Shown: positions 39,801 through 47,647 of the stretch, one piece after another
Layout of the letters: every line of letters starts with the position of its first letter
How positions within the stretch are numbered: the first letter of the stretch is position 1
Source of the DNA: JALCLA01 sp965653565
Lineage (GTDB): Bacteria > Pseudomonadota > Gammaproteobacteria > Xanthomonadales > Xanthomonadaceae
DNA: 64,000 nt
Direction: 5' to 3'
Assembly: GCA_965653565.1 (NCBI GenBank)
Contig: CBFHAI010000013.1
Location: 31,941 to 95,940 of the forward strand
The notes under the pieces: model-generated
What the model was told of the DNA's origin: nothing
The model's database searches: none
Seen by the model: only the letters and a program-made list of their open reading frames with translations
Made by a program: the position numbers and the translations under genes

Positions 39801-42800
39801 GCGATGGCGCAGGGGCTGACTGTCGGTTCGAACTGGTACGACGGCGCGGCGCCGGGCATCGGTGCGCCCGCCGTCGGCTTGCTCGTGGCCGACGCGCTGC
39901 CCGTCAATCCGATCGGCCATGCACTGTGCGGCGACAACACCGCCGCCGATCTCGTGCTGTACGCCGGTAATAACCAGAGCGCCGAAGTGAATCAGCCGTT
40001 CGCGCAGGTGCTCGAAGCGCGCGTGGTCGATCCACTCGGCGGCGCGGTGATGGGCGAATCGGTGACGATCGCGGCGCCGGCATCCGGTGCCTCGGCCTTG
40101 CTCACGCCGGTGAACGGCACGCCGCAGCTCACCAACTACAACGGCGTCGCGGTCGCCGCGGCGATCGCGAACGGTTTCGCCGGCAGCTATTCGGTGAACG
40201 CGTCGCACACGTCCGGCAACGTCGCCTTCGCGCTCACCAACACCGCGCAGGATCAGGTCGTGCTCGATCTGACCGGCCCGCTCGGCGGTGTCGAAGTCGG
40301 CGATGAAATCGCCTACGCCGGTTTCATCGGCAACAGCAACAGCAACGTCAACGAACGCGTCTTCGTGCATTTGATCGTCGGCGGCACCGCGGCGCTCGAT
40401 CCGGCCGACGTCGCGATGTGCGTGGTGAATCCTTCCGATTCCTCGCAATGCCTGCCGTTCGCGTGGACCGACGACGGCGCCACGTTGAGCTTCGATTTCC
40501 CCGGCGATCTGGGCGGCGTGCAGGATTTCGACATCACCTCGCCATTGCCGTACGCCTTCACCCACGCGCTGCGCACGATCTACGGCGAAGCCGGCGTGTT
40601 CACCGCCACCGCGCAGGTGATCGGTTCGGACACCGGCACCGTCTACGCCACCGATGTGATCGCGACCGAAGTGATCGCGCAGGCGGCCGGCATCGAACTC
40701 GATCTCAACGGTCCGATCGCCGGCGTCGAAAAAGACGTGCCGACGGCCTACTCGGCGCGCCTGACCAACAGCGAAGCGGCAGTGCGCGACGACGTCGTCG
40801 TCGAGTTCGCCCTCACGCGCAGCGGTGGCATCGCCGGCGGCGACGTGACGGTGGAATACGACCTGGGCGGCGGCAACTACGCGGTGATTCCGCTGTTCGA
40901 CAACGGCGGCGAACTGGTCGCACAGTTCGGCGGCGCCGGCTTCGAACTCGGCGCGGGTTACGACGCGACCAGCCATCTGCGCGTCACCTATCACGTCGCG
41001 CCGGATACGTTCTCTGTCGCCGCGACGGTGATCGATGCGTCGGGCAATGAAGACGGTGTCGCCGCGTACGCCGCCGATCAGCAGTCGACCGAGGTGATCG
41101 AATCCGATCCGGACATCGTGCTCACGCTGCAAGGTCCGTTCACCACCGCCGCCGGTAACACTGCGGCGGCGGCGCGTGTCGGCGAAAGCGCTTTCTTCCG
41201 CAGCACGCTCGACAACACTGGTGGCGATGTGGCCGATCTCGTCGCGCGCACGCTGCAATTCGGCGCGAGCTACGGCGCGATGTCAGCAACCGATCTGTCG
41301 ATCGACTACTGGCAGCCCGGCGGCGACAGCACCTGCGCAACGCAGGCCGCCGCGCCGCAGCAAGTCGCATTGGCCAGCGATGGCGTCGACGGTTTGACCG
41401 GCACTTTGGTTGGCAGCTTCGCGCTCGACGAAGATTTGTCGGCGACGCTGTGCTTCGAGGTGAGCTTCGAACGCGCCGGCGTGCTGTCGCTGGCGACACT
41501 GGTGGTTGATGCCGGCGCCGACACCGACGGCCGCACGGCCTACGCCGCCGACAATCTGTCGACGACTGTCGCGAAAGGCGCCGCGACGCTCGCATTGAGC
41601 GGCACCGGTACGTTCACGTGGGACGGCAATCCGCATGCGGCCAGCGTCGTCACCACGCCGGCGAATCTGTCGGCCGTGACGATCACCTACAACGGCGGCG
41701 CCACCGTGCCCACCGATGCCGGCTCGTACACCGTGTTCGCCACGCTCGACAACCCGGACTACGACGCCGACGCGATGTCGGGCACGATCGTCATCGACAA
41801 GGCCGCGGTGAACATCAGCGGCATCGAGTTCGCCGAAGGCGGCACCAGCGTCGCCTACGACGGCGCGCCGCATCCGATCGTCTTCAATGCAGCGCCGGCC
41901 GCCGGCAGCGACGGCATCGTCTGCGATGCGACGATCAACGGCGGTAGCGCGGACCCGGTGGCCGCGGGCAGCTACGCCATCGCGATCGATTGCGAAGGTC
42001 CGAACCACAGCGGCTCGGCCGATGCCACGCTCACCATCGCGCGCGCCGATTCCGGTATCGCGTTGACCGGCGGCACCTTCACCTACGACGGCTCGCCCAA
42101 GCCTGCGACGGTCAGCAATCCGAACGGCTCGGGCTTCACTCTGAGCTACGCTGGCACCGGCGCGACGAGCTTCGGCCCGACCAGCACACCGCCGACCGAT
42201 GCGGGCACTTACGAAGCCACGCTCACCGTCGACGATCCGGATTTCGAAGAACCGTCGGTGCTCACCGCGGCGATCGCGATCGATCCGGCCGGCGTGTCGC
42301 TCACCTTCGGCAATCTGTCGCACGTCTACGATGGCTCGGCGAAGTTCGCCAGCGTCAGCACCACGCCCGCGGGCGTCGCCGGCATCACGCTCGATCACGC
42401 GCCCGACGCCACGCCGATCGACGCCGGCAGCTACACCGTGACCGCGCAACTGGCGAACCCGAACTACGTGCTCGACGGCGGCAACAGCGCGACGCTGACG
42501 ATCGCAAAAGCCACCGCGCAGGTGAGCCTGTCCGACCTGACGCAGGTGTTCGACGGCAGCGCGAAACCGGTGGTCGTCACCACCGTGCCGGCCGCGCTCT
42601 CGGTCGCGATCACCTACGACGGATCGGCCGCGGCGCCGTCGGCGGTCGGCCATTACGACGTCGTCGCAAGCGTCAACGAGGTCAACTACCAGGGCACCGC
42701 GAGCGGCACGCTCACCATCCTGGCGGCCGCGATTTCCGATTTCGCTATCGATGGCGCAGCGACGTTCGACGGCACCGCCGGCTCGCCGCTCGCCGGCGCG

Positions 42801-43502
42801 CGCCCGAGCGTGCGCGTGCTCGATGCGAACGGCGACGGCGTGCCGAGCGTCACCGTGGTCTTCGCCGTGACTGCCGGCGGAGGCAGCGGCAGCGGATCGG
42901 TGACGACGGATGCGAACGGCATCGCCACCGTCGCTGCCTGGACCCTCGGTGCCGACGCGGGCACCAACACGATGACCGCACGCGTCGACGGCCTCGCCGG
43001 CCTGCCGACGCTCACCTTCACCGCCACCGGTGCCGAAGTGGCCGACATCGCGATCGGCAAGACCAGCACCACCACCGCCGCCGAAGCGGGCCAGCAGGTC
43101 GTCTACACGATCGTGGTGAGCAACGCCGGCCCGAGCAATGCGGCGAACGTCGATGTCGTGGACGTGATCCCCGACGATTTCGATGTCGCCAACGCGGCGT
43201 GGCAGTGCACCGGCAACGGCGGCGCCCTGTGCAACGGCTTCACAACGGCGAACGGCACCGGCGACATCGCCGTCGCTGCCAGCCTCCCGACCGGCGCAAG
43301 CATCACCATCATCCTCACTGCGACGCTCGATGCCGACGCACCAATCGGCCAACTCGCGAACACCGCTACTGCAACGCTGACTTCGGGCACCGACAACAAC
43401 GCCGCCAACGATAGCGCAACGTACGAATTCACCGTGCTGCCGCAGGGCGGTGTCGTCGATGACATCTTCGCGAACGGATTCGAGGGCGCTGCCGCGCGGT
43501 GA
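33882..43502 (+). CDS. Giant secreted protein (3206 aa): toroid-like N-domain, beta-helix, Ig/MBG/DUF11 repeats
   Basis: 3206 residues. A signal peptide (SLVLLSLVGISPTAGA) precedes an N-terminal helical region (about 40-370) with WTAGEGYFANTQGAS and NGGFVYST motifs, reminiscent of terpene-cyclase-like alpha-toroids. From about 395 (RYVDIASGTNDSDC..PCRTIQYAIDQADAG) to about 2000 there are parallel beta-helix (pectin-lyase-fold) repeats. Then Big_1-like and other Ig-like domains, MBG-like domains (about 2565-2945, with 'GSPKPATV' and 'DAGSYTV' turns), another Big_1-like domain, and a DUF11 repeat (about 3050-3190, VADIAIGKTSTTTAAEAGQQ). It ends DDIFANGFEGAAAR, the F-x-[ND]-G-[FL]-E tag. Probably exported and surface-attached or released; no passenger-translocation beta-barrel is present. 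Function unknown: adhesion or polymer binding is likely. GGGGGAAAT precedes the ATG. Confidence 0.85.
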   Translation: MTLTSFGKGGVFARSLVLLSLVGISPTAGADTAYDLGLMPLPVSAARLTADKAQLPRSPAALAKAGEVQALVAASAWMIAQQSVLAPSAGALPWTAGEGYFANTQGASALGWVRAFAHTGNAAHLNAARANGDCQLAGNACVAGFDYPDGDHRFASHDPLFLVELTAATGDTDYADFVETYLWQKFADGEYGAGNDLDAGDYADAVLASRSSQNIPELVAWDLSKIAIAADLAGHDAIASAILQRVQASLNLANATNDTYDVLGLAGGLWTAASLGTNLDPTSGTWAAANDNAGLATALLARQAPNGGFVYSTAVTVTDDNTDGQTTAFAIQALYATNRVLYRSQIAAAANYIESLQQASGQFLPYAGAPPNVAGGVESHGEMLEVYAVAWIRPDRYVDIASGTNDSDCSEPTAPCRTIQYAIDQADAGNTIHIASGVYIDPVAIAKPGLHLIGEGASQPIIDRSAGTANQHLLRIASARNVTIENLAFQVDKSFVGEAIVANGNVDGLRIRGNTIVQRWSDPGQSSTFKFTNAISINRGATDNSAGLNRFDGSAVTIENNSITGSALPNPTSFRACISMDASLGRIRDNPLLACGTHDLHMRFMSSVAGVSSASGVLIDGNTFGRRGLEISAPNATLPGGIVVQDNTFNAPADADNTALWGNFADYSLMRLIGNPHPISTTVVNNRFNGHARHFRGLLIENWPNVQVLGNEFAPKAGAGDFASLVLSNKEVTSEAPAAAPRTMTATVRANIFNDSGLASAGRAVELLNDNDANGSAAFGTLLFGGVGLANEFGDGHRWYFRLDDHQCNTHVADGPIGVCSFLGYNNSVTQPLSNTQVRAFRGDASAVNNLYGGLLPADMNPAQVNALFARTLDDRSNNALGIVDYGVGATAGDVYVDDGFAGSAYGDSRTFTHAGTGTITVHYGIDAFDSINAGIAAVAAGGRVFVAKGGYATAVTLGKFAHLLGDGADDTNPANSTVLTGRLTLAASGASAADPLRVEDLRANNAAGDGITLVGSQSHVWLQGVVSAGNAGNGLQVTTNNGAVSTLTTNLRIADSQFLDNGNPNLAANDLNGLVAGVLFDENASVDGLTIVDSSFSGNNAAGLSFNDIGAPSSDSIVRNVSISGSEFNRNNRVDGGSAGGGIWLKTSRAGSRIENVDIVDSVFADNGTGRSNSFPLQPARNINANGITIRVRAGTFFAGVRLCGNTFSDDPGTPGTQETGIYVFDQTNHTGYQPVEVCASNSFAGLAHSVSGYEQYGVTLTQPVVNITGGSLGNTENINAPVLRVRDGALFTSFNAAIADAATVAADVLRGGAGIYAENLVVNKPGLTLEGIRGATIIEGRRGPATTPTSSTSPGVRFDNGITGTTLQDLTIRNFASHCVLGALSNSDSIVRRIDALSCSATGPGGSIQFNGGTAIDHVTVADSLVDGGGVRGIVIWDGVKTDIAFTGNTVSNIAGCCGIELQDGAASGVRISGNVISNTGDNGIGAIGLTTGAGANIIAGNSITNAGRFGIEIKNPSGSGVDVPDASLGVDVDVLPDGAIVVANNSVTMTATAKADDVAGIAVMRRSKTALNADVPVGVIVRNNLVHGWSQPNANDGFGIVVEGLLSRVFGNTITGSDVAIQLQSGNDGYPGDSNQAATSPFFSRANSPTTCSFVGANSIDSAAVDGPTSLVSNPANQNLQGSVQNLTTLERFCSIQAAIADADTQAGHIIEVAAGTYRENVTINKSVTVRGPMHALTGFDPSRDGSSGEAILSPATGTALTLAANGAVFRGFTIKGTTGNAVLPGGANRNNLRFTNNRVQDIANGAGILFEPGEGSPASGFQIEGNLFANIRGASGTGIRLFKGTRDALVNNNRFDGMQQLAVQVNGGNGSVVDVVVTNNTALDSQALGTGTAYAITGSNQVRFQYNTSLQTGGGLFISDRTVDLEASCNTLDATGSALNASDFFSSAANSQVRIFHNAIRGGTADLRNAMAQGLTVGSNWYDGAAPGIGAPAVGLLVADALPVNPIGHALCGDNTAADLVLYAGNNQSAEVNQPFAQVLEARVVDPLGGAVMGESVTIAAPASGASALLTPVNGTPQLTNYNGVAVAAAIANGFAGSYSVNASHTSGNVAFALTNTAQDQVVLDLTGPLGGVEVGDEIAYAGFIGNSNSNVNERVFVHLIVGGTAALDPADVAMCVVNPSDSSQCLPFAWTDDGATLSFDFPGDLGGVQDFDITSPLPYAFTHALRTIYGEAGVFTATAQVIGSDTGTVYATDVIATEVIAQAAGIELDLNGPIAGVEKDVPTAYSARLTNSEAAVRDDVVVEFALTRSGGIAGGDVTVEYDLGGGNYAVIPLFDNGGELVAQFGGAGFELGAGYDATSHLRVTYHVAPDTFSVAATVIDASGNEDGVAAYAADQQSTEVIESDPDIVLTLQGPFTTAAGNTAAAARVGESAFFRSTLDNTGGDVADLVARTLQFGASYGAMSATDLSIDYWQPGGDSTCATQAAAPQQVALASDGVDGLTGTLVGSFALDEDLSATLCFEVSFERAGVLSLATLVVDAGADTDGRTAYAADNLSTTVAKGAATLALSGTGTFTWDGNPHAASVVTTPANLSAVTITYNGGATVPTDAGSYTVFATLDNPDYDADAMSGTIVIDKAAVNISGIEFAEGGTSVAYDGAPHPIVFNAAPAAGSDGIVCDATINGGSADPVAAGSYAIAIDCEGPNHSGSADATLTIARADSGIALTGGTFTYDGSPKPATVSNPNGSGFTLSYAGTGATSFGPTSTPPTDAGTYEATLTVDDPDFEEPSVLTAAIAIDPAGVSLTFGNLSHVYDGSAKFASVSTTPAGVAGITLDHAPDATPIDAGSYTVTAQLANPNYVLDGGNSATLTIAKATAQVSLSDLTQVFDGSAKPVVVTTVPAALSVAITYDGSAAAPSAVGHYDVVASVNEVNYQGTASGTLTILAAAISDFAIDGAATFDGTAGSPLAGARPSVRVLDANGDGVPSVTVVFAVTAGGGSGSGSVTTDANGIATVAAWTLGADAGTNTMTARVDGLAGLPTLTFTATGAEVADIAIGKTSTTTAAEAGQQVVYTIVVSNAGPSNAANVDVVDVIPDDFDVANAAWQCTGNGGALCNGFTTANGTGDIAVAASLPTGASITIILTATLDADAPIGQLANTATATLTSGTDNNAANDSATYEFTVLPQGGVVDDIFANGFEGAAAR

Positions 43503-43807
43503 GATAGCGCCGCTGTCGGCGCACTTGCTGACTTGCGGCGCATCGTACGAACAAGCAGGACGCGATCGGCAGCACGCCGATCGCGCTATTCCTGGCCAGT
43601 CAAGTGAAGGTCTAACGCAGCGCGGCCGGGTTGCAACGTCGTCCGACTGACTTCGGTCGCAACTGGCCAGACGCTCAACGCCTGGCGTTGCATCATGCTC
43701 AGCGCCGCGCCCTGGACTTCGTCATTGCAGCGCGATCCTGCCCAGAAGCGCGGCAATTCCACGCGCTTTTCGACAGTCGAGCGGCGGGGAGCTTTTGCGA
43801 CAGGCTT
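43503..43807. other. Gene-free region between convergent genes
   Basis: 305 bases separating the giant gene from the minus-strand DUF4394 gene. It holds the hairpin 43561-43585 and otherwise no convincing coding frame or repeat. Confidence 0.6.
43561..43585. terminator. Strong inverted repeat, probable bidirectional terminator
   Basis: CGCGATCGGC (43561-43570) and GCCGATCGCG (43576-43585) form a perfect 10-bp stem with a 5-base loop (AGCAC), between convergent genes and 59 bases after the giant gene stop. Followed by CTATTCC, a poor T-run. Confidence 0.6.
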
Positions 43808-45592
43808 CTATTCAAACCCATTCGCGAAAATCGAATCCAACCCTTGCGCCACCGTCAATCCAACGAGTGCAGCCGGTGCCGCGCCAATTCGAAAGGCTTG
43901 CCCCGTCGTCAGGTCGATGTTGTAAAGCGTGCTGATACCGCCCACGGTGAGCACCGCGAAGCCTTGGCCGCGGGCCTTGGTGCCGGTTGTCGTGACGCTC
44001 ACTTCGGGCGGGATATCGAAGCCGCCGATCGCACTGAAATCGAGCGGTGCGCCGTTGTGCGTCACGCTGACGCCGAGTACCTGGAGGCCGCTGTTGGCGG
44101 GTTCCTGGATGAAGAGAATGTTTTGCGCGGCATCGAGCGTGTAGAGCGTGGCCGGTTCGGCGGCGACGATGGCGCGGCCGAAGCTGTTGGTGTAGGCCGC
44201 GGCGATCGTGCCGTTCGCGCCCGAGCCCTGGATCGATGCGTCCGTGTTGACGCCGGGCGTGCCGGCGTTGCCGTCGATCGGAGCGCCGTTGGTCGGGTTG
44301 ACGCGGAAGTTGAGGCCGTTGCCGGTGACGACGCGAATGCGATCGACCGTGGGATTGAAGTCGAAGCCGTAGCCGGCCGTCGTGGGATCGGGCAGGTCGA
44401 TCGGCGTGACGCCGCCGGCATCGACGAAGGCGACGCTGCCAGGCACGCCGATCGCGAGCGCGCCGCCGGTCTGCGCATCGATCAGATACAGCGTCGCGGC
44501 ATTGGCGATGGCGTTGACACCCAGGCCGTAGAGTTGACCGGTCTGCGGCCGGAAATCGATGCCGACCAGGCTTTCGCCCGCGGTCACGCCGGTGATCGCT
44601 ACCGTGGTCGAGGTTCCCGGAGTGGAAGCGTTGAAGCGCACCAGCGTGGTGCCGCTGCCGCCGAGCCCGATCAACGCGCGCGGCAGGTTGAGTTGCGCGC
44701 CCAGGCCCTGGATCGGTGCGGCGCCGGTGTCGACGGGGCCGATCAGCGTTGCCACCGCGTTCGTCAGATTGATCCGATACAGCCCGTTCAAGCCACCCAC
44801 GCCGAGCGCGGCATAAGCGCTGCCGGCGAGCACCGCGCTGTTGTTCATGGTGGCATTCACGCCGGCCGGAATATCGAATCCGTTGATCGCGCCAAAATCC
44901 AGCGGCGAACCGCTCAGGAACACGGTTTGTCCGAGCGTCTGCGTACCGCCGTTGGGCATGTTCTGGATATAGAGCGCGTTGCTGACGTGATCGAGCGTGT
45001 ACTGCGTGCTGACGAAGCCGTTCGGCTGATTGTTGGTGTAGGCGGCGGCCGCCACGCCGAGCACGCCCGAGCCGTTGATGCTGGCGTCCGGCTGCATGCC
45101 GGCTGCTCCACCGTTGCCGTCCACCGGGGCGCCGTTGCTGGGATTGATGCGGAAGTTGAGCCCGGTGGCGGTGGTGACGCGCACGCGATCGACACTCGGA
45201 TTGAAATCGAAGCCGTAGCTCTGCGTGCCCGGATCCGGCAGATCGATCGGGATACTGCCGGCGTCGACGAAAGCGACACTGCCCACTGCGCCCACCGCGC
45301 CCGCGAAGCCCGTTTGCAGCGACACGCAATACAAGGTGGCCGTGTTCGCGGTGGCGTTGACGCCCAGGCCGTAAAGCTGGCCGTTTTGCGGGCGGAAATC
45401 GATGCCGACCAGGATTTCGCCGGCGGCGATGCCGGTCACCGGCAGATCGGTCGTCGGCACCGAAGGTCGCGCCGAATCGAATGCGATCAGCCGATTGCTC
45501 GCGACCTTGTAGGCGTAGATCGGCTCGGCCCGACTCTCGCCGGCGACCAGCCAGGCCAGCGTACCCAGCGTGATGGCACGGATCACGGACAT
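43808..45592 (-). CDS. Secreted tandem DUF4394 protein
   Basis: 594 residues: signal peptide (LGTLAWLVAGESRA) and two DUF4394 units of about 260 residues, each with 'LVGIDFRPQ.GQLYGLGVNA', 'YGFDFNP.VDR.RV' and 'LNFR.NP.NGAPVDGN'. Family function unknown; the fold is predicted to be beta-propeller-like. It ends LDSIFANGFE, the shared C-terminal tag. Between the units is a 'LIGLGGSGTTLVRFN' restart. No enzyme motif is visible. Confidence 0.9.
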   Translation of the reverse strand: MSVIRAITLGTLAWLVAGESRAEPIYAYKVASNRLIAFDSARPSVPTTDLPVTGIAAGEILVGIDFRPQNGQLYGLGVNATANTATLYCVSLQTGFAGAVGAVGSVAFVDAGSIPIDLPDPGTQSYGFDFNPSVDRVRVTTATGLNFRINPSNGAPVDGNGGAAGMQPDASINGSGVLGVAAAAYTNNQPNGFVSTQYTLDHVSNALYIQNMPNGGTQTLGQTVFLSGSPLDFGAINGFDIPAGVNATMNNSAVLAGSAYAALGVGGLNGLYRINLTNAVATLIGPVDTGAAPIQGLGAQLNLPRALIGLGGSGTTLVRFNASTPGTSTTVAITGVTAGESLVGIDFRPQTGQLYGLGVNAIANAATLYLIDAQTGGALAIGVPGSVAFVDAGGVTPIDLPDPTTAGYGFDFNPTVDRIRVVTGNGLNFRVNPTNGAPIDGNAGTPGVNTDASIQGSGANGTIAAAYTNSFGRAIVAAEPATLYTLDAAQNILFIQEPANSGLQVLGVSVTHNGAPLDFSAIGGFDIPPEVSVTTTGTKARGQGFAVLTVGGISTLYNIDLTTGQAFRIGAAPAALVGLTVAQGLDSIFANGFE

Positions 45593-45722
45593 GAGTCACT
45601 CCCTGCGTGAGTCAAAGGCGATGGTACGCCGATCGCTTGCCGCTTTCGCAGCCTGGAGGCAGCGCAGCGGAATCCGGGACCGGCTCGCCGCAGGGCCTCA
45701 CGTTTGCGGAAAACTCAACGGC

Positions 45723-46718
45723 TCAAAGCCAGCGCGCGCGCCGCAACACCCGGAACAACACGCCGACGATCAGCACCGTCACGCCGATCAGGATCGGATA
45801 ACTGAACCGTCCGGCCAGCTCCGGCATATTCTTGAAATTCATGCCGTACCAACTGGCGATCAGCGTCGGCGCCGCCAGCAGCGCGGCCCAGCCGGCGAGG
45901 CGCTTCACCACCTCGCCCTGCGCCACCGTCACCAGCGAAAGATTCACCGACAGCGCCGCCGTCAACATTTCGCGGATCGCATCGGTCGATTCGTTGATGC
46001 GCACGGCGTGGTCGTAAACGTCGCGGAAATACAGCCGCACTTCCTCGCGGATCAGCGTCGGATGCAGCCGCACCAGCTGGCTCAGGATGTCCTGCATGGG
46101 CGCGACGGCCAGCCGCATCGTCACCAGTTCGCGCTTCAATTCATAAAGCCGCTGGATGGTTTCGCGTTTGAAGGTGTCGGAGAAAATATCCTTCTCCAGA
46201 TCGCGCAGTTCCTGCTGGAACTCGTCGGCGATCGGCGCGAAATTGTCGACGATGAAATCGAGCACCGCATACAGCCCGTAGCTCGGCCCCAGCGCCAGCA
46301 GCTCCGGCTCGCGTTCGCCGCGCGCGCGCGCCGGCGCATACGACAGCGACGCGCCGTGCCGCACGGTGAGCAGGTAGCGTGCGCCGAGAAACACATGGGT
46401 TTCGCCGAACTGGATGCAGCCCTGCACCAGTTGCGCGGTGTGCAGCGCGATGAACAGCGAATCGCCGTAGGCATCGATCTTCGGGCGCTGATGCGCGTGG
46501 TGCGCGTCTTCCACCGCCAGATCGTGCAGGCCGAATTCCTCCTGCAGCTTTTCCAGCACGCCCTCGCTCGGCTCGTGCAGGCCGACCCAGACGAAGCCGT
46601 CGGGCTGCTCGAGCACGTCGCTGATTTCGTCCAGCGTGATATCGCGCAGGCGCTCGCCCTGCGACGAATACGCCACGCAATTCACCACCATCGGACCACC
46701 GCTTTGCAGCGTCGTCAT
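45723..46718 (-). CDS. corA: CorA-family magnesium/cobalt transporter
   Basis: 331 residues. Long cytoplasmic N-domain with coiled coil, then two C-terminal membrane helices (about 272-290 and 302-322). The signature YGMNF is present at about 290, followed by KNMPEL. Length is typical. The start at 46718 (MTTLQSGGPMVVN) is chosen because the conserved region begins there; an open frame extends 46 codons upstream without family similarity. It is divergent from the cupin gene at 46878 (159-base control region). Confidence 0.94.
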   Translation of the reverse strand: MTTLQSGGPMVVNCVAYSSQGERLRDITLDEISDVLEQPDGFVWVGLHEPSEGVLEKLQEEFGLHDLAVEDAHHAHQRPKIDAYGDSLFIALHTAQLVQGCIQFGETHVFLGARYLLTVRHGASLSYAPARARGEREPELLALGPSYGLYAVLDFIVDNFAPIADEFQQELRDLEKDIFSDTFKRETIQRLYELKRELVTMRLAVAPMQDILSQLVRLHPTLIREEVRLYFRDVYDHAVRINESTDAIREMLTAALSVNLSLVTVAQGEVVKRLAGWAALLAAPTLIASWYGMNFKNMPELAGRFSYPILIGVTVLIVGVLFRVLRRARWL

Positions 46719-46877
46719 GCGCCGGATTCCGCCTTCGAGAATGCGACCGGATGATGCGCGGCCCGGCGGGAAATTGAAAGCCGGCGGGCGTGCCGGTGCG
46801 GCTGCCGGAGTCAGCCGCGCATCCGTGCGGCCTGCCGTCTCTATACTGCGGCCCACCGTGCCGCGAGCGACGCCATC

Positions 46878-47207
46878 ATGCAGATTTCAGACATGCCGTT
46901 CGGCATCACCGACTGGTCGCAGGTGGAGCGCACCGAACACCGCGGCGAAACCGGCGTCGCGCATTGGCGCACGCGATCGTTCGGCGGCATCCGCGTACGC
47001 CTGGTCGAATACAGCGCCGGCTACCTCGCCGATCATTGGTGCAGCAAAGGCCACATCCTGCTGTGCCTCGAAGGCGAACTGCACACCGAACTCGACGACG
47101 GCCGCAGCTTCACGCTGCGTCCCGGCATGAGCTACCAGACCGCCGATGGCGCGGAGCCGCATCGCTCGCGTACCACGAGCGGGGCGACGGTGTTCATCGT
47201 CGACTGA
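46878..47207 (+). CDS. DHCW-motif cupin-fold protein
   Basis: 109 residues, single cupin. The 'DHWCSKGHILLCLEGELHTE' stretch is the DHxC/W metal-site region that gives the DHCW-motif family its name, and the second cupin strand reads 'LRPGMSYQTADGAEPHRSRT'. Reaction unknown. It ends 23 bases before the convergent VOC gene. Confidence 0.8.
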   Translation: MQISDMPFGITDWSQVERTEHRGETGVAHWRTRSFGGIRVRLVEYSAGYLADHWCSKGHILLCLEGELHTELDDGRSFTLRPGMSYQTADGAEPHRSRTTSGATVFIVD

Positions 47208-47230
47208 TCGCCGCTGCTGCGAGCCGCTTG

Positions 47231-47605
47231 TTACGCGTCGTCCCACTGCGCCAGATGCAGCAGCACGCCGGCAGGATCCCACACGTAGGTGACGAGTGCA
47301 CCGTAGGGTTCGCGTTTTGGTGCGGCGACGCGCGCCTCGGGGAAGCGGCCCGAGTCCAGCAAGTCGCGGATTTGCGCGTGACAGGCGCGGGCATTCGCGA
47401 CGCCGATATGCAGCATCGAATTTTCGGCGAATTCCTTCGAATAATAGCGCTGCAGATAGAAGCGCCGGCCGCTGTTCTGCATTAGCGCCAGGCTGTCGTC
47501 CGACCATTCGACGGTCCAGCCGAGGGCGAGGTAAAAATCCTTGGAAATCGCAAAATCCTTGCTTGGAAGGAAGGGGCGGACATCGGTGATTCCAAGTTCG
47601 CTCAT
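47231..47605 (-). CDS. VOC (glyoxalase/bleomycin-resistance) family protein
   Basis: 124 residues from the ATG at 47605 (MSELGITDVRPFLPSKDF), with AGGATCC upstream. Single VOC module: FYLALGWTVEW, 'LMQNSGRRFYLQ', and 'VWDPAGVLLHLAQ' near the end carrying a possible metal ligand pair. Substrate unknown. An open frame continues 8 codons upstream but lacks similarity. Confidence 0.82.
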   Translation of the reverse strand: MSELGITDVRPFLPSKDFAISKDFYLALGWTVEWSDDSLALMQNSGRRFYLQRYYSKEFAENSMLHIGVANARACHAQIRDLLDSGRFPEARVAAPKREPYGALVTYVWDPAGVLLHLAQWDDA

Positions 47606-47647
47606 CGTCAGGATCCTTCGAGATTCCAACCGCGACCTTGCAAAAGA

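Noticed and set aside
33771..41258. A 2495-codon open frame on the minus strand of the giant secreted gene
   Set aside because: It is antisense to a well-supported protein with a signal peptide and domains; the frame is Arg/Ala/His-rich and lacks domains. High third-position GC keeps antisense frames open here.
43503..43807. Small open frames in the gene-free region
   Set aside because: No ribosome site, short and not conserved in composition.
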